DNA of 64,000 nucleotides, from contig NZ_CP109178.1 in the NCBI RefSeq assembly GCF_036248255.1, positions 4,154,001 through 4,218,000 of the forward strand, read 5' to 3'. Positions 55,272-63,471 of this stretch are shown in pieces. Numbering within the stretch: the first letter of the stretch is position 1; each line of letters starts with the position of its first letter. A program made the translations under genes and the position numbers. The DNA is from Streptomyces sp. NBC_01717 (GTDB lineage: Bacteria > Actinomycetota > Actinomycetes > Streptomycetales > Streptomycetaceae). Below the pieces are notes generated by a model. That model made no database searches, was not told the origin of the DNA, and saw nothing but the letters and a program-made list of their open reading frames with translations.

Positions 55272-55958
55272 ATGACCGATGTGACGCCTGATCCGCACTC
55301 CGCCCAGCAGGCCTTCCGGGACCTCCTGCACGCCCAGCGCGTATGGGACGTCGAGCTGCCCGCGTTCGATCCCGCCGTCGCGCCCCGCACCCCGCTCCCC
55401 CTCTTCCACGCCTGGTTCGCCGAGGCGGTGGCCGCCGGGCAGGCCGAGCCGCACACCATGACGCTGGCCACCGTCGACGCCGAGGGACACCCGGACCTGC
55501 GGACACTGATGCTGCACGACGCGGACGACCGCGGCTGGCACTTCGCCACGCACGCCACCAGCGCGAAGGGCTGCCAGCTCGCCGCGCACCCGCACGCGGC
55601 GCTCGGCTTCTACTGGCCCGCGCAGGGCCGGCAGGTGCGGGTACGAGGTCCGGTCACCGCCTGCACCCCCGCCGAGAGCCGGGCCGATCTGCACGTCCGC
55701 TCGACCGGGGCGCTGGCGTCGGCGCTGGTGGGACGGCAGAGCGAGGTGCTCGGCTCGTACGAGGAGCTGAACCGCGCGTCGGACGCCGCCTGGGAACGGG
55801 CACAGGCGGAACCGGAGGCGGACGTGGCGAGCTGGACGCGGTACGTGGTCGAGCCGCGCGAGGTCGAGTTCTTCCAGGGTGACGCGAGGCGGCGCCACAT
55901 CCGGCTGCGCTACCGCCGGGACGGCGGGGGGTGGGAGCGGGAGCTGCTCTGGCCGTGA
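55272..55958 (+). CDS. Pyridoxamine 5'-phosphate oxidase-like flavoprotein
   Basis: A 228-residue protein of the PNPOx family. It has the FMN-binding strand pattern MTLATVDAEGHPDLRTLML, then FATHATSAKGCQLAAHPHAALGFYW, QVRVRGPV, and the C-terminal PdxH-type end with FFQGDARRRHIRLRY. The length and C-terminus resemble true PdxH, but the N-terminal substrate segment is different, so it may act on another substrate. It stands alone, with no B6 gene nearby. Confidence 0.82.
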   Translation: MTDVTPDPHSAQQAFRDLLHAQRVWDVELPAFDPAVAPRTPLPLFHAWFAEAVAAGQAEPHTMTLATVDAEGHPDLRTLMLHDADDRGWHFATHATSAKGCQLAAHPHAALGFYWPAQGRQVRVRGPVTACTPAESRADLHVRSTGALASALVGRQSEVLGSYEELNRASDAAWERAQAEPEADVASWTRYVVEPREVEFFQGDARRRHIRLRYRRDGGGWERELLWP

Positions 55959-56069
55959 CCGGCCCTCCGGCCCGTCCGGCTCACTCGTTCCATCCGGTTT
56001 CATTCGGCTTATCGGGTTCCAACAGAAAAGGAGCACTATGGGAGACAGGTGAGTTGCTGGAGGCATTCC

Positions 56070-56978
56070 ATGACACGAACCCGTTCCCGCTACGCCCCCG
56101 ACCACGGTCTGACCACGCGCATGGTCACCACCATGTTCCTGATCGGCCTGCTGTACGTGGTCCTGGTGGGCGTGCTCCTCGCGGTGCTGCGGGGCGCCTG
56201 GCCGATCATCCTGATCTTCACCGGCGGCCTGTTCATCGCCCAGTTCTGGTTCAGCGACCGCATCGCCGCATTCAGCATGGGTGCCCGCGAGGTCACCCCG
56301 GAGGAAGCACCCGAGCTGCACGGCACCATCGACCGGATCTGCGCCCTGGCGGACATGCCGAAACCCCGGGTGGCCATCGCCCGGAGCGACGTACCGAACG
56401 CCTTCGCCACCGGCCGTGGCGAGAAGAGCGCCCTCGTCTGCGCCACCACCGGGCTCCTGCGCAGACTCGAACCCGAGGAGCTGGAGGGCGTCCTCGCGCA
56501 CGAGATGTCGCACGTCGCCCACCGGGACGTCGCCGTCATGACGATCGCCTCGTTCCTCGGCGTCCTGGCCGGCATCGTCACCCGCGTCGCCCTCTGGGGT
56601 GGCTTCTCCCGCAACCGCAGCAGCGACCCCGTCGGCATCGCGATCATGCTGATCCCGCTGATCAGCGCCGTCGTGTACTGCCTGAGCTTCCTGCTCACCC
56701 GGCTGCTCTCGCGCTACCGCGAACTCTCCGCCGACCGCGCCGCCGCCCTCCTCACCGGCCGCCCCTCCGCGCTCGCCTCCGCGCTCACCAAGGTCAGCGG
56801 TCAGATGGCCAGGATCCCGACGGAGGACCTGCGGAAGGCGGAGCCGTACAACGCCTTCTACTTCGTCCCTGCGTTCTCCTCGAAGGAGAGCCTCAGCCGG
56901 CTGCTCTCCTCCCACCCGACCCTCGAGCAGCGGCTCGACCAGCTGGCCCGCATCACCGCCGAGCTCGCCCGCCCGTAA
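56070..56978 (+). CDS. htpX: Zinc metalloprotease HtpX homologue (M48)
   Basis: A 302-residue membrane protease. Two hydrophobic segments near the N-terminus (VTTMFLIGLLYVVLVGVLLAV and the following ILIFTGGLFIAQF) precede the zinc motif HEMSH (His144, Glu145, His148). Two more helices follow, then the third ligand region with RELSADRAAALLTG. HtpX degrades misfolded membrane proteins. The start at 56070 has GGAGG upstream. The next gene, 18 bases on, encodes a PspAB-like protein; the pair is common in Streptomyces and points to membrane-stress control. Confidence 0.93.
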   Translation: MTRTRSRYAPDHGLTTRMVTTMFLIGLLYVVLVGVLLAVLRGAWPIILIFTGGLFIAQFWFSDRIAAFSMGAREVTPEEAPELHGTIDRICALADMPKPRVAIARSDVPNAFATGRGEKSALVCATTGLLRRLEPEELEGVLAHEMSHVAHRDVAVMTIASFLGVLAGIVTRVALWGGFSRNRSSDPVGIAIMLIPLISAVVYCLSFLLTRLLSRYRELSADRAAALLTGRPSALASALTKVSGQMARIPTEDLRKAEPYNAFYFVPAFSSKESLSRLLSSHPTLEQRLDQLARITAELARP

Positions 56979-56996
56979 GGAACCAGGGAGTCCGCA

Positions 56997-57581
56997 GTGG
57001 GTCTTCTCGACACCATCCTCGGCCGCAGCAAACCGGTCCGCCCCGATCTCGACCAGCTCTTCGCCGTACCGTCCGCCGCCCTCACCCTCCAGGCGGGCGC
57101 CGGCTTCACCCCCACCGGTCTCGGCTCGGTCTGCTTCGCGGGAGTGGAGGGCGGCACCTTCGCCCGGATCCGGCAGGACGTCCAGGAACTGCTCGACGCG
57201 GACACGGACCGGGGCGGCATCCCGGTGGAGTTCAGCCAGGACACGTACGGCTACACCTGGCTGCTCTCCCGCCGCTCACCCGGCGATGTGGCCGCCCTGG
57301 TCAACGACCTGCACGCGGTCAACACCCTGCTCCAGGACGGCGGCTTCGGCCCACAGTTGCTCTGCTCACTGATCGGATTCCGGGACGCCGAGGGGCGGTC
57401 TCTGGCGCTGGTCTATCTGTACAAGCGCGGCACGTTCTATCCGTTCGCCCCGGTGCGGGGCGGCGCCGAAAAGCGCGACAACCAGTTGGAGTTGCAGATC
57501 AGGGCGACACTCGGGGACGACCTGCGGGTCGAGAAGGATCTCTCCCGGTGGTTCCCGGTCTGGGGGGCGCCCGGACTGTGA
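56997..57581 (+). CDS. pspAB: PspA-associated protein PspAB
   Basis: A 194-residue protein starting MGLLDTILGRSKPVRPDLDQLF, the known N-terminus of the PspAB family seen beside htpX and PspA-type genes in actinobacteria. It is mixed alpha/beta, with no membrane segment. Its biochemical role is not established; association with phage-shock-type membrane maintenance comes from gene neighbourhood. The GTG start has GGGAG upstream. Confidence 0.85.
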   Translation: MGLLDTILGRSKPVRPDLDQLFAVPSAALTLQAGAGFTPTGLGSVCFAGVEGGTFARIRQDVQELLDADTDRGGIPVEFSQDTYGYTWLLSRRSPGDVAALVNDLHAVNTLLQDGGFGPQLLCSLIGFRDAEGRSLALVYLYKRGTFYPFAPVRGGAEKRDNQLELQIRATLGDDLRVEKDLSRWFPVWGAPGL

Positions 57582-57615
57582 TCCGGGCGCCGAGCCGTTC
57601 CGTATCATCAGGTTC

Positions 57616-58218
57616 ATGACTGCTGAGCGCCCGAACTCCGTCAGTCGGCTGCGTGCTTCCGACGCCGACCGTGAAGCGGTGGTGGACCAGTTGAGGGAGG
57701 CCGCGGCCGAGGGCCGTATCGACCTCGACGAGCTGGACACCCGGCTGGGCCAGGCACTGGTCGCCAAGACCTACGCCGAACTGGCACCCCTCACCGCCGA
57801 TCTGGGGCCCGCGCCGCAGGACGCGGGGAAGCCACTGGTCCTCAAGGGCGGCATCCACGGCGCGGTGCGCACCGGGCGCTGGAAGGTACCCGCGCACATC
57901 GATGTGGACGGCGGCATGGGCGGGGCCAAACTCGACTTCACGCAGACCGACTGCCGGCTGCGCGAGATCGAGCTGGAGGTCAACGGGCAGATGGGCGGGG
58001 TCAGGATCATCATCCCCGCGGGCTGGGCCGCGGAGACCGACGAGGTCGATCCCGGCCTGGGCGGCTTCAAGGACCGCACCAGGGACGAAAGGCTCCCGGG
58101 CACCCCGCTGATCCGCGTCACCGGCACGGCCGGCATGGGCGGTGTGGTCATCCGCCACCCCAACGTCTGGGAGCGGTGGAAGCTGCGGCGCGCGCTGCGG
58201 CGCAGCAGGTCGTTCTGA
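57616..58218 (+). CDS. DUF1707 SHOCT-like domain protein
   Basis: A 200-residue protein. The N-terminal DUF1707 domain (LRASDADREAVVDQLREAAAEGRIDLDELDTRL) is a short DNA- or membrane-associated module very common in actinobacteria. The C-terminal part has repeated beta segments rich in GGMGGAK/GQMGGVR/GMGGVVI, which resemble the LiaF/cell-wall-active-antibiotic-response (DUF2154) fold. That fits the stress-related context of htpX-pspAB immediately upstream (34-base gap). There is no transmembrane helix. Confidence 0.85.
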   Translation: MTAERPNSVSRLRASDADREAVVDQLREAAAEGRIDLDELDTRLGQALVAKTYAELAPLTADLGPAPQDAGKPLVLKGGIHGAVRTGRWKVPAHIDVDGGMGGAKLDFTQTDCRLREIELEVNGQMGGVRIIIPAGWAAETDEVDPGLGGFKDRTRDERLPGTPLIRVTGTAGMGGVVIRHPNVWERWKLRRALRRSRSF

Positions 58219-58228
58219 GTCGTGCCGG

Positions 58229-58256
58229 GTGAGCGGCCGATGCGGGGCCGCCTCAC
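58229..58256. terminator. Hairpin between convergent DUF1707 and DUF35 genes
   Basis: GTGAGCGGCC (58229-58238) pairs with GGCCGCCTCAC (58246-58256), with one bulge. It overlaps the last codon of the minus-strand gene. Confidence 0.55.
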
Positions 58257-58663
58257 GGCCGGAAGACCGGGACCGCCTCGCCACCCTCCTCCTGCCTGAA
58301 GGTGACACGTAGTTCCATGCCGATGGCGAGGTCGGACTCCGCGCAGTCGACGATCTCCGTCATCATGCGCGGCCCCTCGGCGAGATCGACGACGGCCGCC
58401 GTGTACGGGACGCGGGCGCCGAACGGCGGCAGGTCGTTCCGATGGACGACCGACCAGGTGTAGAGCGTGGCGCGGCCGCCAGCCCGCTCCCAGGTGACGT
58501 CCTCGCTCCAGCAGCGCGGGCAGAACTCGCGTGGGTAGTGATGAGCTTTCCCGCAGGCGTGGCAGCGGCGCAGCAGCAGGTGTCCGTCGGCGGCCGCGTC
58601 CCAGTAGGGCCGGGTGAAGTCGTCCGGTTCGGGCAGGTCGAAGCGGGGGGCGGCCGTGGTCAT
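58253..58663 (-). CDS. DUF35 Zn-ribbon/OB-fold protein (second copy)
   Basis: A 136-residue protein with a zinc ribbon (Cys34, Cys37, Cys48, Cys51 in CHACGKAHHYPREFCPRC) followed by an OB fold, the acyl-CoA-binding partner type of thiolase-like enzymes. It overlaps the DoxX gene by 4 bases (ATGA), so it is controlled from the operator-bearing promoter at 59137. The plausible partner is the thiolase-like protein at 53340, which lacks an adjacent DUF35 gene. Confidence 0.87.
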   Translation of the reverse strand: MTTAAPRFDLPEPDDFTRPYWDAAADGHLLLRRCHACGKAHHYPREFCPRCWSEDVTWERAGGRATLYTWSVVHRNDLPPFGARVPYTAAVVDLAEGPRMMTEIVDCAESDLAIGMELRVTFRQEEGGEAVPVFRP

Positions 58664-59112
58664 CCGAAGAGTCCGATCGCGTGGTCGAGGGACCAGACCT
58701 GCCAGGACATGGCGAAGAGGGCGACCAGGGAGATCAGCGCCATCATCGCGTTCTGCCCCTGCTCGGCCCAGTCGTGGATCATCAGCACCAGGTAGAGGAG
58801 GTTGAGGACCAGTCCGCCGATGAGCGCGACGGGCGTCAGGAGGCCGGTGATCAGGCCGAGGCCCAGGGCGAGTTCGGCGTGGACGACGAGGTACGCCATG
58901 GCCTTGGGGCGGGGTGCGACGATCCGCTGGAAGCCGGTCCGTACCGCCGCCCATCGGTGTTTACCCGCGACGTCCGCCGCCCAGGCGATACCCGTACCGC
59001 GTTCGAACCAGCCCTTCTTGTCCTTGTGCCGCCAGCTCTCCAGCCACCACAGGCCGAGCCCTATTCGGAGGACGGCGAGCCACTCGGCTCCGCCGAGCCA
59101 GATCGTCTGCAT
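58660..59112 (-). CDS. DoxX family membrane protein
   Basis: A 150-residue membrane protein with four hydrophobic segments (including AYLVVHAELALGLGLITGLLTP and ALIGGLVLNLLYLVLMI), matching DoxX/DoxD-like proteins. The ATG at 59112 is chosen because GGGAGGGG lies just upstream; an ATG at 59127 is in frame but has no binding site. It is the first gene of a DoxX-DUF35 operon under the palindromic operator. A role in redox or quinone-linked membrane chemistry is only a family-level guess. Confidence 0.82.
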   Translation of the reverse strand: MQTIWLGGAEWLAVLRIGLGLWWLESWRHKDKKGWFERGTGIAWAADVAGKHRWAAVRTGFQRIVAPRPKAMAYLVVHAELALGLGLITGLLTPVALIGGLVLNLLYLVLMIHDWAEQGQNAMMALISLVALFAMSWQVWSLDHAIGLFG

Positions 59113-59136
59113 CGGGGCCCCTCCCATTCACCGGAT

Positions 59137-59151
59137 CTGACGGTACGTCAG
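59137..59151. promoter_or_regulatory. Palindromic operator upstream of the DoxX-DUF35 operon
   Basis: CTGACG-GTA-CGTCAG, a perfect 15-base match to the repeated element, 24 bases upstream of the DoxX start. Confidence 0.78.
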
Positions 59152-59284
59152 TTCACCCGATCCGGCATCGCTGCGCAAGAGGTGCGCAGAACACGGGCCG
59201 GACGCACACACTCGTGATCAATTCGCAATCGATTCCGGTCTTGACCGAGACCCATCAAGTAATCGGGCGATTACGCTCCGATCC

Positions 59285-60502
59285 ATGCCCAACAGCACCT
59301 CCACCTCCGGCAGTAGTCCCATGCCCGCGCCCGCCCCCGCGCCCACCGACCTCACGGAACACCGGCCCGTCTACGTCGTCGGCGGCGGCCCCGGCGGTCT
59401 CGCCGCCGCGGCGGCCCTGCGCGAGCAAGGGGTACGGGCCGTCGTGCTGGAGAAGTCCGGAAGCGTCGGCGCCTCCTGGCGCGGCCATTACGACCGGCTG
59501 CACCTGCACACCACCCGACGCTGGTCCACGCTGCCGGGGCTCGCGATGCCCCGCCGGTTCGGACGCTGGGTGTCCCGCGACCATGTGGTGCGCTACCTGG
59601 AGAAGTACGTCGAACACCACGAGCTGGAGGTGGTGACGGGCGTCGAGGTGACCCGTATCGACCGGGCGGCCGACGGCACCGGGTGGCAGCTGACCGCGAC
59701 CGGCGGCCGGGTGCTGACCGGGCGGGCCGTCGTCGTGGCCACCGGCTTCAACCACACCCCGCGGATCCCGGACTGGGCCGGCCGCGACACCTTCGCGGGC
59801 GAGCTGGTGCACGCCCGCGACTACCGCAACCCCGCCCCGTACGCCGGCAAGGACGTCCTCGTCGTCGGGATCGGCAACACCGGCGCGGAGATAGCCGTGG
59901 ACCTGGTGGAGGGCGGCGCTTCCCGGGTACGGATCGCGGTACGCACCGTTCCGCACATCGTGCGCCGCTCGACGGCGGGCTGGCCCGCGCAGGCGACCGG
60001 CATCCTGGTCCGCAGACTGCCGGTGCGGCTGGTCGACCGGGCCGGCCGGCTGATGGCCAAGGCCGCCGTGCCCGACCTCACCGAACAGGGTCTGCCGCGC
60101 CCGGACACGGGCCTGTACTCACGGGTCAAGGATGGCGCCATCCCGGTCCAGGACGTGGGGCTGATCGACGCGGTGCGGGGCGGCCACGTGCTGCCGGTGG
60201 CAACGGTCGACTCGTTCGACAAGGACACGGTCGTGCTGGCCGACGGGACCCGGATCACCCCGGACGCGGTGATCGCGGCGACCGGCTACCGGCGGGCCCT
60301 GGAACCGCTGGTCGGTCACCTCGACGTGCTGGACGCACGCGGCCGGCCGGTGGTGCACGGCGGCCGCACGCCGAAGCACGCACCCGGGCTCTACTTCACG
60401 GGATTCACCAATCCGATCAGCGGCATGTTCCGCGAAATGGCCCTGGACGCACGGAAGATCGCCAGGAAGCTGGCGAAGGAATCCGGCCGTCTCCGCCCCT
60501 GA
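59285..60502 (+). CDS. FAD-dependent oxidoreductase, flavin monooxygenase type
   Basis: A 405-residue flavoprotein with two Rossmann motifs: FAD (VYVVGGGPGGLAAAAALRE, about residue 30) and NADPH (VLVVGIGNTGAEIAVDL, about 195). Between them lie WRGHYDRLHLHTTR and VVVATGFNHTPRIPDW, a pattern of class B flavin monooxygenases and related putative oxidoreductases. The first 25 residues are Pro/Ala/Ser-rich and probably disordered. No ribosome binding site precedes the ATG, so the transcript may be leaderless. It lies beside the DoxX operon but has no operator copy directly before it. Confidence 0.87.
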   Translation: MPNSTSTSGSSPMPAPAPAPTDLTEHRPVYVVGGGPGGLAAAAALREQGVRAVVLEKSGSVGASWRGHYDRLHLHTTRRWSTLPGLAMPRRFGRWVSRDHVVRYLEKYVEHHELEVVTGVEVTRIDRAADGTGWQLTATGGRVLTGRAVVVATGFNHTPRIPDWAGRDTFAGELVHARDYRNPAPYAGKDVLVVGIGNTGAEIAVDLVEGGASRVRIAVRTVPHIVRRSTAGWPAQATGILVRRLPVRLVDRAGRLMAKAAVPDLTEQGLPRPDTGLYSRVKDGAIPVQDVGLIDAVRGGHVLPVATVDSFDKDTVVLADGTRITPDAVIAATGYRRALEPLVGHLDVLDARGRPVVHGGRTPKHAPGLYFTGFTNPISGMFREMALDARKIARKLAKESGRLRP

Positions 60503-60617
60503 CCCGGATTTTCTCCCGGCCCCCCGTCACATCCTCGCGACGCGCTCCGTCATTGCTCCGAAGGACGAAAACCAGCGGGTGTCACCACAGGCCCCGAAGA
60601 TCCGGAGGAGCAGCATC

Positions 60618-61076
60618 ATGGAAGCACGGATGAAGAACCCGGCCGCCCTCATCCCCGAGGCCGTGCCCGCCATCCAGGAACTCCTGAAGGCCACCCGCAA
60701 CCGCGGTGTGCCGGACTCGACACTGGAACTCGTCCACCTGCGGGCCAGCCAGATCAACGGCTGCAGTTACTGCGTCGACTACGGGGTCCGCAGCGCGAGG
60801 AAGGCGGGCGTGGCCGACGAGCAGCTGTTCGCCGTGGCGGCCTGGCGCGAGGCGCCGTACTTCTCCGACGAGGAGCGTGCGGCGCTGGCGCTCGCCGAGG
60901 CGGCGACGCGGCTGAGCGACCGGGGCGACGCGGTGCCGGACGAGATCTGGGACGCGGCGGCCGACCACTACGACGAGCAGGGACTGGCGGCGCTGACTCT
61001 GATGATCGGCATCACCAACCTGTTCAACCGTGTCAACGTCACCACCAGGCAGCCGGCGGGTCCGCCTACCTCGTAG
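60618..61076 (+). CDS. Carboxymuconolactone decarboxylase/AhpD-like protein
   Basis: A 152-residue helical protein of the AhpD-like CMD family. The redox pair Cys49-Cys52 (NGCSYCVDYG) and the following His/Glu-containing helices mark it as a peroxidase-type member rather than a true decarboxylase. The ATG at 60618 has GGAGGAG upstream. It is followed by a strong hairpin shared with the convergent propeller gene. Confidence 0.9.
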   Translation: MEARMKNPAALIPEAVPAIQELLKATRNRGVPDSTLELVHLRASQINGCSYCVDYGVRSARKAGVADEQLFAVAAWREAPYFSDEERAALALAEAATRLSDRGDAVPDEIWDAAADHYDEQGLAALTLMIGITNLFNRVNVTTRQPAGPPTS

Positions 61077-61086
61077 CCGGTGCATG

Positions 61087-61120
61087 GAGAAGGGCCTCCA
61101 CAGCCGTGGAGGCCCTTCTC
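61087..61120. terminator. Bidirectional terminator
   Basis: A perfect 15-bp stem, GAGAAGGGCCTCCAC and its complement, with a 4-base loop, between the convergent AhpD-like and propeller genes. Confidence 0.92.
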
Positions 61121-61134
61121 GCTTCCGCCGGGCC

Positions 61135-63108
61135 CTACTTGGTGAAGATGAAGTACTTCCAGGCGCCGTGGGTGGTGGAGTTCACGTTGTCGCCGGAGGA
61201 GGCGTTGATGTACGAGGCGCGCATGCGCATCCGGTAGCCGGTGTCGTGCGTGCCGGTCAGCGTCACGGCGGACTTGCCGTTGGTCCCGAGCTTGAAGTAC
61301 TGCGAGCCCGCGTCGTACCACTTGCCCTGGTAGTAGATCTCCAGGTTCAGCCTGTGCGAGCGGTTCTTGTAGTACGTCATGGTCGTGGTGAAGACCGGGT
61401 TGGTCTTCTTGTGGAAGTACGCGTACGAGGTCGAGCCGATCTTCGCCGTCTTGTACTGCTTGGCGACCGACGTGGACACCTTGACCTTGGCGTACGCGAC
61501 GGACTTCGCGGTCTTCGGTGCATAGCGGGCGTCGCCCGCGAAGACGGCGGTGACCGTGGTGTCACGGGTCATGTCCACGGTGGCGGACAGATTGCCCTTG
61601 GAGTTGACCGTGCCCCGCTTGACCAGCTTCTTCGGCTTGTCCGTGCCGAACGGGTCGGCCCAGATCTCGACCGTCCGGTTCTTGTACGTCGTACCGAGGT
61701 GCGCGGTGAACGAGACATCGGTGCCGTACGAGTACAGGGCGCCGTTGCGGTTCAGGGTCAGCGAGGGCGTCGCCCGCGAGACGGCGACCGAGGCCTCGGC
61801 CGACACCGGCGCGTGCGTGGCGTCACCTGCGTACTGCGCGGTGTAGGTGACATCGCCGCCCGCGGGCGGGGCGTCCGTGAACGTGAAGGCGCCGTTCGCG
61901 GCGACCGTGCTCGTACCGAGCGACTTGCCCTTCGGGCTGTCGAGGTCGGTACGGACGACCGTGACCTTCGCGTCCGCCGGGAACGGCCTGTCGGAGGTCA
62001 GCCGCCCGGTTGCGCTGAGTTGCTTGCCGCGGGTCGCCCGGGCGGGAGCGGAGACAGTCGCCGTGACCGGGTAGCGGGCGGCGTCGTCGAGGACCCGGAG
62101 ATAGGTCTTGCCCTGTCCCCGGGCGATGGCGAACAGCCGACTGCCGTCCGGCGCCCAGCTCAGCCCCTGTGCGGCGATGATGTCGCCACCGGAGGCGGAG
62201 GCCCCGTACGTGTATGTGCGGAACGGCTCCGTCGCGCCCGGCTTGAAGACGAAGACGTCCTTGTCGTACGGGCTGTCGGCGGCCAGGGCGACCGTGCCGT
62301 CCGGGGCGATGGCGGCGGAGTCGGGGCCGTACGCGTCGATCGGGTAGCCGCCGGTGCGGGTCAGGTCACCGGCGTTGATCGCGGTCGCCTCGTAGGAGGA
62401 GGTACCTGAGGTGGTGACGATCTGCGCGCCGTCGGCACTGAGCGCGAAGTCCGCCATGTCGCTGCGGGCATCGGCCTGCGCCCCTTCCTTGCGCAGGACG
62501 GGGGCGCCGGTGGACACGTCGTACACGGCCAGCTCCGACCAGGTGCCGTGGAACCCCAGCACCAGGGTGTTCCCCGCGGACTCCAGTTCGGGAGCGACGG
62601 TCCACGCATTGCCGGGGAGCTGGTCGAGCGCGATCTCGGGGGTGCCCTGCGCGGGGTCGAACGAGCCCAGGTTGCGCGAGGACTCCTGCCCGTACGCGAA
62701 CCAGACCCGTCCGCCCGCCACCGCGAGGGTCTGCGGGTCGGTGTTCTCGCCGGTGCTGTACCGGGCGGCCGCGGTCGAGCCGGTCGTCTCGATGGCCACG
62801 ACGGCGTCGGCGCCCGGGAGGGCCGCGTAGACGAATCCGGAGTCGGGCGAGATCGCCAGATCCCGCACGCCGGAGAGATCCGGGACGGTCGCCACGACCC
62901 GGCCCGTGTAGTCGGTGACGACGACCTTGTTGCCGGCCGGATCGCTGATGTACACCCGCTTGTGGACGCCGTCCACGGCGATGTCGCCGTACGAGGTGAT
63001 CGGCAGGGCGCCGGCGGAGTCGGCCGCCGCCGGTCCTGCGGTGCCGACGGCCATGACCGTCGAGCTGAAAAGGACCGCGAGCGCGGTCGCCACGGTGCGC
63101 ATGCGCAC
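61135..63108 (-). CDS. Secreted beta-propeller and Ig-like repeat protein
   Basis: A 657-residue exported protein. The signal peptide MRTVATALAVLFSSTVMAVG ends near AAA-DSA. A YVTN-like beta-propeller follows (about 35-370: DPAGNKVVVTDYTGRVVATVP, LAISPDSGFVYAALPGADAVV, LSWAPDGSRLFAI), then two or three Ig-like domains (from VTATVSAPARATRGKQLSA, with Y-x-YGTDVSFTAHLG) and a Lys/Tyr-rich C-terminal domain. It lacks an LPXTG anchor, so it is released or loosely wall-bound. The start is GTG 63108 or ATG 63102; the binding site is poor for both. Function unknown. Confidence 0.82.
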   Translation of the reverse strand: MRMRTVATALAVLFSSTVMAVGTAGPAAADSAGALPITSYGDIAVDGVHKRVYISDPAGNKVVVTDYTGRVVATVPDLSGVRDLAISPDSGFVYAALPGADAVVAIETTGSTAAARYSTGENTDPQTLAVAGGRVWFAYGQESSRNLGSFDPAQGTPEIALDQLPGNAWTVAPELESAGNTLVLGFHGTWSELAVYDVSTGAPVLRKEGAQADARSDMADFALSADGAQIVTTSGTSSYEATAINAGDLTRTGGYPIDAYGPDSAAIAPDGTVALAADSPYDKDVFVFKPGATEPFRTYTYGASASGGDIIAAQGLSWAPDGSRLFAIARGQGKTYLRVLDDAARYPVTATVSAPARATRGKQLSATGRLTSDRPFPADAKVTVVRTDLDSPKGKSLGTSTVAANGAFTFTDAPPAGGDVTYTAQYAGDATHAPVSAEASVAVSRATPSLTLNRNGALYSYGTDVSFTAHLGTTYKNRTVEIWADPFGTDKPKKLVKRGTVNSKGNLSATVDMTRDTTVTAVFAGDARYAPKTAKSVAYAKVKVSTSVAKQYKTAKIGSTSYAYFHKKTNPVFTTTMTYYKNRSHRLNLEIYYQGKWYDAGSQYFKLGTNGKSAVTLTGTHDTGYRMRMRASYINASSGDNVNSTTHGAWKYFIFTK

Positions 63109-63373
63109 GTTGATTCGAACCCCCAGGGAGAAACCCGGTTCGGTCGGCCGGGTGACGAGTCGGGCCGCGCGACACCCGCACATCGTCATGTGAAGACAAC
63201 GTGAAGGGCGCGGCCGCACGCGCAGCGTATGTCATGACTGCGGCAAATGGGGAGAGGTTTCTGTGGGGCGGCTGCGATTCGCGGCCGACGCGCCGTCGAC
63301 TCCCGCACCTCGGGCGTGCGAAGGGGCGGTAACCGGGCCAGGGTCCGTCGAGCCTTTGCCTTCCTACCCATTC

Positions 63374-63388
63374 CTGACGGAGCGTCAG
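63374..63388. promoter_or_regulatory. Palindromic operator, distal copy
   Basis: CTGACG-GAG-CGTCAG, a perfect match to the repeated element, 84 bases upstream of the ligase start. Confidence 0.78.
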
Positions 63389-63397
63389 TTCAGTAAC

Positions 63398-63412
63398 CTG
63401 ACATGGCGTCAG
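63398..63412. promoter_or_regulatory. Palindromic operator, proximal copy
   Basis: CTGACA-TGG-CGTCAG, one arm mismatch. Its centre lies 24 bases from that of the distal copy, so two dimers could bind next to each other on nearly the same face of the helix. Confidence 0.75.
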
Positions 63413-63471
63413 CTAATTGGATACGGGCGCCCCGAAGCCCGGACGGACCTCTAGCAGGAGTGGGCGGAACG

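Larger units (their letters stand above)
63109..63471. other. Divergent intergenic region with two operators
   Basis: This is about 360 bases with no gene recognised. It contains the promoter of the secreted propeller gene and, nearer the other end, two copies of the palindromic operator upstream of the CoA-binding ligase gene. Confidence 0.5.
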
